Shown here piece after piece: positions 56,411 to 64,000 of a stretch of DNA of 64,000 nucleotides. Both the position numbers and the translations under genes were made by a program. The notes under the pieces are model-generated. The model ran no database searches and was not told the origin of the DNA. It saw nothing but the letters and a program-made list of their open reading frames with translations. The stretch is taken from contig CALUMU010000003.1 of assembly GCA_944321825.1 (NCBI GenBank), positions 62,001-126,000 on the forward strand. The letters are read 5' to 3'. The DNA comes from Candidatus Amulumruptor caecigallinarius. Lineage in GTDB: Bacteria > Bacteroidota > Bacteroidia > Bacteroidales > Muribaculaceae. Each line of letters begins with the position of its first letter. The stretch's first letter is position 1.

Positions 56411-58024
56411 ATGAATGATTTGATTAACGTTGTCGACTGGTCAAGAGCCCAGTTTGCGCTGACAGCGATGTTTCATTGGCTTTTCGTACCCCTAACGCTC
56501 GGACTGTCGGTGATTGTCGCTGTCATGGAATCGGCCTATGTACGCACAGGGAGTGCCAAGTGGCTTGCACTTACCAAGTTTTGGATGAAACTTTTCGGCA
56601 TCAATTTTGCGATAGGCGTGGCCACAGGCATCATCCTTGAATTTGAATTCGGCACAAACTGGTCCAACTACAGCTGGTTTGTAGGTGACATTTTCGGTGC
56701 CCCGCTTGCCATAGAAGGCTTGCTTGCTTTCTTCATGGAAGCCACTTTCATCGCAGTGATGTTTTTCGGTTGGGGCAAGGTCTCCAAAAGATTCCATCTG
56801 ACAGCGACATGGCTGACTGCTTTCGGTGCAACCATATCCTCGGCGTGGATTCTTATTGCAAACGCATGGATGCAATACCCTGTGGGCATGGAGTTTGACC
56901 CGGCACAGATGCGTAACATCATGGATGACTTCTGGGCCGTCGCTTTGAGTCCGGTCGCCATACACAAATTTTTCCATGCCGTTTTCTCCGGGTGGACTCT
57001 GGCTGGAGTCTTTGTCATATCAGTCAGTTGTTGGTTCTATTTGCGCAAACGCAACGAAGCGATGGCACTACGCTCTATCAAAGTAGGTGGGTGGATAGGT
57101 CTGGCAGGTATTGTCGGCACACTGTGGAGCGGTGACGGCTCCGCCGTCGATGTGGCTCGCGTCCAGCCGATGAAGCTTGCAGCCATGGAGGGTCTGTACC
57201 ATGGAGGCAGAGGTGCCGACCTGATTGCTGTCGGTGTGTTGAATCCTTCAAAGGAGTATGATGACGAGCAGGAGCCATTCCTCTTTGAAACAAAATTGCC
57301 TAACATGCTGTCGCTGCTCGCCACCCATGACCTCAACGGCTATGTGCCGGGCATCAATGATTTGATTGACGGCATATCCATAGACGAAAACGGCGATACG
57401 GTCAAAACCGTCAGCTATGCAGAGCGTATTGCCATCGGCAAGCAGTCACATGAGGCGTTGAGAGCCTATGACAAAGCCCGGGCTGCTAATGACACCGCAG
57501 CCATGGACAAGGCTGCCGCCGACCTGAAAGCCACATTCCAGTATTTCGGCTACGGCTATCTCGACTCGCCATCGGATGCGATACCGCCTGTAGGCTTGAC
57601 GTTCTACTCATTTCATATAATGGTACTTGCCGGCGGCTATCTGCTACTGTTCATCATTGTGTATCTTACGATTGCATACAAAAAGTCATCTTGGCTGACA
57701 AACCGTTGGTGGCAGTGGATTGGCATCATATCGCTCGTGATAGTATATGTATGCAGCCAAGCTGGATGGGTGACGGACGAAGTCGGACGCCAGCCGTGGA
57801 TTATAGAAGGCCTGATGCCGACACGTGCCGCCATATCGTTCATTTCTTCAGGCATGGTACAGTTGACATTCTGGCTTTTCGCTGCAATCTTCACCGGATT
57901 ACTGGCCGCAGAAATCAGCATCATGCTGAAAGCAATCGCCAATGGCTCAAAATCGGATTATGACAGTCTCCCCGACTCACCGTCGGCAGAGACTCAATCA
58001 CCTACTCAATCCACAAAATCTTAA
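56411..58024 (+). CDS. cydA: cytochrome bd ubiquinol oxidase subunit I
   Basis: The 537-residue heme-bearing subunit has the N-terminal FALTAMFHWLFVPLTLG with a heme-ligand His at about residue 22, GRQPWI near the C-terminal half, and about nine transmembrane helices. It oxidises quinol and reduces oxygen with high affinity, letting an anaerobe respire or detoxify trace oxygen. It is shadowed by DUF4492 upstream and cydB 4 bases downstream, so cydA-cydB are surely one transcript. Confidence 0.97.
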   Translation: MNDLINVVDWSRAQFALTAMFHWLFVPLTLGLSVIVAVMESAYVRTGSAKWLALTKFWMKLFGINFAIGVATGIILEFEFGTNWSNYSWFVGDIFGAPLAIEGLLAFFMEATFIAVMFFGWGKVSKRFHLTATWLTAFGATISSAWILIANAWMQYPVGMEFDPAQMRNIMDDFWAVALSPVAIHKFFHAVFSGWTLAGVFVISVSCWFYLRKRNEAMALRSIKVGGWIGLAGIVGTLWSGDGSAVDVARVQPMKLAAMEGLYHGGRGADLIAVGVLNPSKEYDDEQEPFLFETKLPNMLSLLATHDLNGYVPGINDLIDGISIDENGDTVKTVSYAERIAIGKQSHEALRAYDKARAANDTAAMDKAAADLKATFQYFGYGYLDSPSDAIPPVGLTFYSFHIMVLAGGYLLLFIIVYLTIAYKKSSWLTNRWWQWIGIISLVIVYVCSQAGWVTDEVGRQPWIIEGLMPTRAAISFISSGMVQLTFWLFAAIFTGLLAAEISIMLKAIANGSKSDYDSLPDSPSAETQSPTQSTKS

Positions 58025-58028
58025 TATC

Positions 58029-59183
58029 ATGGACGAATATATATTCCTTCAAAACTACTGGTGGCTGCTGATATCCATATTGGGCGCAGTGCTGGTGTTC
58101 CTCCTCTTTGTTCAAGGTGGGCAGACTCTGTTTATGTTTTGTAGCAATGACACTTACCGCAGCCTGATGATTAATTCACTCGGGCAGAAGTGGGAACTGT
58201 CATTCACCACATTAGTGGTATTCGGAGGCGCGTTTTTCGCTTCATTCCCCTTGTTTTATTCCACAAGCTTCGGCGGTGCTTACTGGTTGTGGATGATTAT
58301 CCTGTTCAGCTTCATCATGCAGGCAGTCAGCTACGAATACCGTAGCAAACCAGGCAACATCTTCGGCACGACCACTTACGATACCTTCCTGTTTATTAAC
58401 GGCTGTGTAGGATGCATCCTGCTTGGAGTGGCGGTTGCCATGATGTTTTTCGGTGGAGAGTTTGAAGTAACACGCAGCAATCTGCTTGATGCACCGTCAC
58501 CAGTGATTTCCAGATGGGTATCAGAGGGACACGGCATAGAGGCAATCTTTAATTGGCACAATCTGTTGCTCGGATTTACAGTGCTTTTCCTTGCCCGCAC
58601 CCAGGCAAACCTGTATTTCATAAACAACATCCGCGCTGACGACGGCGGACGTTTTATGGCAGCCTGCAAACGCGGCACATTGGCCAACGGCATCATTTTC
58701 GTAGTATTCTTCTTAGCATTTATGGGTGTGCTGCTCACCTCAGCCAGCTACAGGAGCGGTGGTTCGGGCAATGTCGTAGCCATCGAGCCATATAAATACC
58801 TTAACAACTACATATCGATGTGGTGGGTAGGCGTGACTTTGATTATAGGCGTTGTCATGGTGCTTTATGGCATAGGCAGAGGAGCACTTGACCGCACTTA
58901 TCGCAGCGGCATATGGTTCTCAGGCATCGGCACGGTATTGGTCGTGCTCACACTCTTCTGGGTAGCCGGATATAATGACACAGCATATTACCCTTCGCTT
59001 GCAGATGCCACCAGCTCTCTCACCATACGTAATAGCAGCTCATCCCTGTTCACGCTTAAAGTCATGAGCTGGGTATCTTTGATAGTACCCGTTGTACTCG
59101 GATACATAGCCTATGTATGGTACTCCATGAACCGCAAGCCTGTGACACCTCAGTCGGTAAAAGACGACAACGAGTCGCATTAA
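58029..59183 (+). CDS. cydB: cytochrome bd ubiquinol oxidase subunit II
   Basis: The 384-residue subunit II begins MDEYIFLQNYWWLLI at 58029, just after cydA, and has about eight to nine transmembrane helices. The segment FDGGxQ-like FVQGGQTLF, then EYRSKPGN, fit CydB. An upstream in-frame ATG at 57942 would overlap cydA and is rejected. The intrinsic terminator at 59237-59276 closes the unit. Confidence 0.95.
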   Translation: MDEYIFLQNYWWLLISILGAVLVFLLFVQGGQTLFMFCSNDTYRSLMINSLGQKWELSFTTLVVFGGAFFASFPLFYSTSFGGAYWLWMIILFSFIMQAVSYEYRSKPGNIFGTTTYDTFLFINGCVGCILLGVAVAMMFFGGEFEVTRSNLLDAPSPVISRWVSEGHGIEAIFNWHNLLLGFTVLFLARTQANLYFINNIRADDGGRFMAACKRGTLANGIIFVVFFLAFMGVLLTSASYRSGGSGNVVAIEPYKYLNNYISMWWVGVTLIIGVVMVLYGIGRGALDRTYRSGIWFSGIGTVLVVLTLFWVAGYNDTAYYPSLADATSSLTIRNSSSSLFTLKVMSWVSLIVPVVLGYIAYVWYSMNRKPVTPQSVKDDNESH

Positions 59184-59227
59184 ACTCTGTTTAACAATTT
59201 TTAGCCTTACGATAACCTGAAATGATG

Positions 59228-59235
59228 TAAATTTG
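59228..59235 (+). promoter_or_regulatory. possible -7 box for the thiamine operon
   Basis: TAAATTTG is a perfect TAnnTTTG match, directly before the cydAB terminator stem and 53 bases before the TPP riboswitch. No TTTG sits at the expected distance upstream. If used, the transcript starts inside the terminator hairpin. Confidence 0.4.
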
Positions 59236-59236
59236 C

Positions 59237-59276
59237 GGAGCTGCACGTCACACAGACGTATGCAGCTCCATTTTTT
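59237..59276 (+). terminator. intrinsic terminator after cydAB
   Basis: GGAGCTGCA (59237-59245) pairs with TGCAGCTCC (59261-59269); an inner CGTC/GACG pair extends it. TTTTTT follows at 59271-59276. This is a strong terminator. Confidence 0.9.
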
Positions 59277-59287
59277 CTGTCTACCCG

Positions 59288-59373
59288 CAGTGGGGGTGTC
59301 TGAGAGATGATCTCTCAGGCTGAGATTATACCCATAGAACCTGATGCGGATAATCCCGCCGAAGGAAAAACTG
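59288..59373 (+). promoter_or_regulatory. TPP riboswitch (THI element)
   Basis: The conserved THI-box blocks are all present in order: GGGGTGTCTGAGAG, CTGAGATTATACCC, GAACCTGATGCGGATAATCCCGCCGAAGGAA. The outer helix closes with CAGT (59288-59291) and ACTG (59370-59373). It ends 7 bases before thiD, so thiamine diphosphate probably blocks translation initiation rather than termination, as no terminator is visible. Confidence 0.95.
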
Positions 59374-59380
59374 TAACAAG

Positions 59381-60214
59381 ATGCAAAAACATTATCTGAA
59401 CGTCCTTGCTATTGCCGGGAGCGACTCGGCAGCAGGAGCTGGCATACAAGCTGATATAAAGACCTGCCTTGCCAATGGCGTATATGCCACTACCGTCATC
59501 ACGGCGGTTACAGCCCAAAACACATGTGGTGTAAAAGATTTCTGCTCTGTCGAGCCATACATGATTGATGCCCAGCTGGACGCTGTCATAACGGACATCA
59601 GGCCGGACGCAGTCAAGACAGGTATGTTGCCCAATGCTGACACTATCAAGCGGATAGGTGATGCAATGCGGAGGTACAATCTGGACAATATTGTTGTCGA
59701 CCCTGTGATGGTAGCCACGTCAGGTGACATGCTTACATCCTCCGATACCTGCAACGCTCTGATTACCCACCTATTCCCTATCGCCAAAATCATCACCCCG
59801 AACATACCTGAAGCTGAACGCCTGTCTGGTATTGCTATACGCAGTCAGGGGGATGTGATTGCTGCCGCCGAACAGATATTGTCAAAGACAGGAACCGAGC
59901 ATATCCTCATAAAAGGCGGCCATGGGATTTCTACAGATAGCGGAATGATTGTAGATACACTTGTGTGCCGCCATGGCAACGTGACGGAGTTTGAACATGT
60001 ATTTCTGCCGAGCAATAATACACACGGCACCGGATGCACCTTGTCATCGGCCATAGCGTCCAATCTTGCCAAAGGCCATGAGGTCAAGGAGGCATGCCGA
60101 TTGGCTATAGACTGGCTATCGGCAGCCATCAAAGCCGGAGCTTCTTTGGCTCTCGGCCACGGTCATGGACCAGTCAACCATCTATGGGAAATTAAAGACT
60201 TTTGCACCAAATAA
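59381..60214 (+). CDS. thiD: hydroxymethylpyrimidine/phosphomethylpyrimidine kinase
   Basis: The 277-residue ribokinase-fold enzyme phosphorylates HMP and HMP-P to HMP-PP for thiamine synthesis. It has AIAGSDSAAGAGIQADIK near the start, the VVDPVMVATSGD segment, the KGGHG loop and the anion-hole GTGCTLSSAIAS with the catalytic Cys/Asp region. It is the first gene behind the TPP riboswitch, with a start 7 bases after it. Confidence 0.96.
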   Translation: MQKHYLNVLAIAGSDSAAGAGIQADIKTCLANGVYATTVITAVTAQNTCGVKDFCSVEPYMIDAQLDAVITDIRPDAVKTGMLPNADTIKRIGDAMRRYNLDNIVVDPVMVATSGDMLTSSDTCNALITHLFPIAKIITPNIPEAERLSGIAIRSQGDVIAAAEQILSKTGTEHILIKGGHGISTDSGMIVDTLVCRHGNVTEFEHVFLPSNNTHGTGCTLSSAIASNLAKGHEVKEACRLAIDWLSAAIKAGASLALGHGHGPVNHLWEIKDFCTK

Positions 60215-60227
60215 GAAACACGGGAAC

Positions 60228-60428
60228 ATGGAAGTTACATTAAACAGCGAGAAACATACTATTGACGATAACAGCTCTGTCGCCAACTTGATTGCCAGAC
60301 TTTATGACACCGACAAGGGCATGGCGGTTGCTGTCAACAACACACTGATACCTCGCGATAAATGGGACAGTCATAAGCTCGCTGATAACGACGATGTCAT
60401 CATCATAAAAGCAGCATACGGAGGTTAA
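60228..60428 (+). CDS. thiS: sulfur carrier protein ThiS
   Basis: The 66-residue ubiquitin-like protein ends in GG, the adenylation and thiocarboxylation site (IIIKAAYGG). It donates sulfur to the thiazole ring in ThiG. The ATG at 60228 gives the usual length; an in-frame upstream ATG at 60165 overlaps thiD. No thiF adenylating enzyme is present in the visible part of the operon; it may lie downstream of thiC. Confidence 0.93.
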   Translation: MEVTLNSEKHTIDDNSSVANLIARLYDTDKGMAVAVNNTLIPRDKWDSHKLADNDDVIIIKAAYGG

Positions 60429-60433
60429 GAACC

Positions 60434-61624
60434 ATGTCATCATCCGATTTCTGGAAAATCGCCATCACCCCTGAAATACCCGTAAGCGATGAAGCCGGGA
60501 AAATCAGGCATCTTCTGACACATGCGGGCTTCACGCGTGTGCATCTCCGTCATCCCGGATTGACAGTTGCAGAAGTATCGTCTATATTGGTCGACATTCC
60601 AGCCTCACTGCATCACCGGATCTCAGTCCACTCACGCCATATGGATTTTGAAATGCCACATGTGGGATTGCACTTATCATCAAAACATGCTATTCCTACA
60701 TGCCATCATGGCGGGATGCTCTCCAAAAGCTGCCATTCACTGACTGAGGTTTCGGCTTTATCCGACAAATGCGACTATCTGTTTCTATCACCTATATTTG
60801 ACTCCCTGTCAAAGGCAGGTTATACCTCCAGGTTCAGCCTTGATGCCGGTTTTCGACAAGCCATCAGAGACCGCAACGTCATAGCCCTTGGAGGCATCAC
60901 ACCACAAAATATCCATACAGTAAAACGGGCTGGATTTGCCGGAGCAGCAATGTTGGGAGCAATCCCCTGGAATAATTGTATAAATGAATTTATCCAATAT
61001 AACCCCACAGACCATATGGTGCAGTTTATAACCGATGGCACTCCTGAACAGTGTGTCAGCCAAGTCTGTGAATCGGTCAAAGGCGGAGTGAGATGGGTGC
61101 AGCTGCGCATGAAAGATGCTGCCCCTGACGTTGTCAAGTCCACAGCTCTCTCTATCCTGCCGATATGCCGTCAGGCCGGTGCAATATTCATCATAAATGA
61201 CCACCCCCATGTAGCACTCGAAGTCGGGGCCGACGGCGTACATCTCGGCAAAAACGACATGCCTCCCTCCGAGGCTCGCCGTTTGCTTGGCTCTGATGCT
61301 ATAATAGGTGCCACTGCCAATAGCCTTGACGATGTAAAGGCTGCATCAAACGAACCGATTGACTACATAGGTCTCGGACCGTTGCATTTCACCTACACCA
61401 AGAAAAATCTCGCTGCCGTGCTCGGATTCGATGGTGTGGCATCGATTTTGGACGATATGCGCTCTAACAGCATAGACATCCCTGTGGTCGTTATTGGTGG
61501 TGTAACACCTGACGACATACCTGCTCTTGTCAAGGCTGGAGCTGATGGCGTTGCAGTAAGCGGAGCTATCGCCCATGCCGATGACATCAGTCAAGCAGCC
61601 CACAGATTCATAGAGCTAATTTAA
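60434..61624 (+). CDS. thiE: two-domain TenI/ThiE fusion (thiamine-phosphate synthase)
   Basis: The 396-residue protein holds two TIM-barrel domains of the ThiE/TenI family. The C-terminal one (about 195-396) is a complete ThiE: VQLRMKDA, FIINDHPHVALEVGADGVHLG, IIGATANS, DYIGLGPLHFTYTKK and VVVIGGVTPDD. The N-terminal one (about 1-190) has the same fold (VGLHLSSKH, CDYLFLSPIFDS, IALGGITPQN) but lacks the N-D diphosphate motif (HSRHMDF replaces it), so it looks like a TenI-type or inactive domain. ThiE couples HMP-PP with the thiazole phosphate. Confidence 0.9.
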   Translation: MSSSDFWKIAITPEIPVSDEAGKIRHLLTHAGFTRVHLRHPGLTVAEVSSILVDIPASLHHRISVHSRHMDFEMPHVGLHLSSKHAIPTCHHGGMLSKSCHSLTEVSALSDKCDYLFLSPIFDSLSKAGYTSRFSLDAGFRQAIRDRNVIALGGITPQNIHTVKRAGFAGAAMLGAIPWNNCINEFIQYNPTDHMVQFITDGTPEQCVSQVCESVKGGVRWVQLRMKDAAPDVVKSTALSILPICRQAGAIFIINDHPHVALEVGADGVHLGKNDMPPSEARRLLGSDAIIGATANSLDDVKAASNEPIDYIGLGPLHFTYTKKNLAAVLGFDGVASILDDMRSNSIDIPVVVIGGVTPDDIPALVKAGADGVAVSGAIAHADDISQAAHRFIELI

Positions 61625-61662
61625 GAAACAGTTCCTAAAATATAAATATACATATTCCCGTC

Positions 61663-64000
<2,338 letters not shown>

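Overview
The window looks like a chromosomal segment of a gut-type member of the Bacteroidales, most likely Muribaculaceae or a close relative. This rests on gene content and signals: a MurF-alanine racemase fusion, a PorE-like TPR/propeller/OmpA lipoprotein, DUF5686, DUF4105 and DUF4492 proteins, a SecA of 1112 residues with a C-terminal zinc motif, cytochrome bd next to DUF4492, and Bacteroidetes-type promoters (TTTG, 19 bases, TAnnTTTG). The family-level assignment is an inference. I found no rRNA, tRNA, CRISPR array, complete insertion sequence or replication origin.

Layout. Bases 1-2800 are an AT-rich accessory patch: the 3' part of an HNH nuclease gene, a spacer with a long inverted repeat, a gene joining a PD-(D/E)XK-type nuclease domain to an ImmA/IrrE-type zinc peptidase domain, and a small two-helix membrane protein. 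This is the only part that resembles a defence or mobile island and is the best candidate for something undescribed. Bases 2880-25780 are plus-strand housekeeping genes: valS, pyrB-pyrI, a flavin reductase, glyA, a UDG-family protein, a short ACT-less aspartate kinase, a PASTA protein, an RluD-type pseudouridine synthase, an acyltransferase, a phosphoesterase, tex, a short folK-like gene, clpP-clpX, recQ, an FtsE-like ATPase, then lysC and lysA.

Bases 25760-40800 hold a minus-strand DUF5686 outer-membrane protein, a CYTH protein, a lineage-specific stretch (lipoprotein, M48 protease, membrane protein), a DEAD-box helicase with recO, a BadF/NAGK-like kinase, the PorE-like lipoprotein, a GSCFA protein and murF-alr. 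Bases 40855-50054 are a minus-strand block: GT87-like and GT2 glycosyltransferases, a polysaccharide deacetylase, secA, a degenerate alkaline-phosphatase-superfamily protein and a DUF4105 protein. Bases 50133-59183 return to the plus strand: a PD40 protein, CstA with a PHP phosphoesterase, a degenerate SDR, a DUF115/MptE-like protein, queF, DUF4492 and cydAB.

The right end (59288-64000) is a thiamine operon under a TPP riboswitch: thiD, thiS, a two-domain TenI/ThiE fusion, thiG and a thiC cut by the window edge. Functional themes are pyrimidine and one-carbon metabolism, aspartate to lysine/diaminopimelate and on to peptidoglycan, protein quality control and export, envelope assembly, micro-aerobic respiration and thiamine synthesis.
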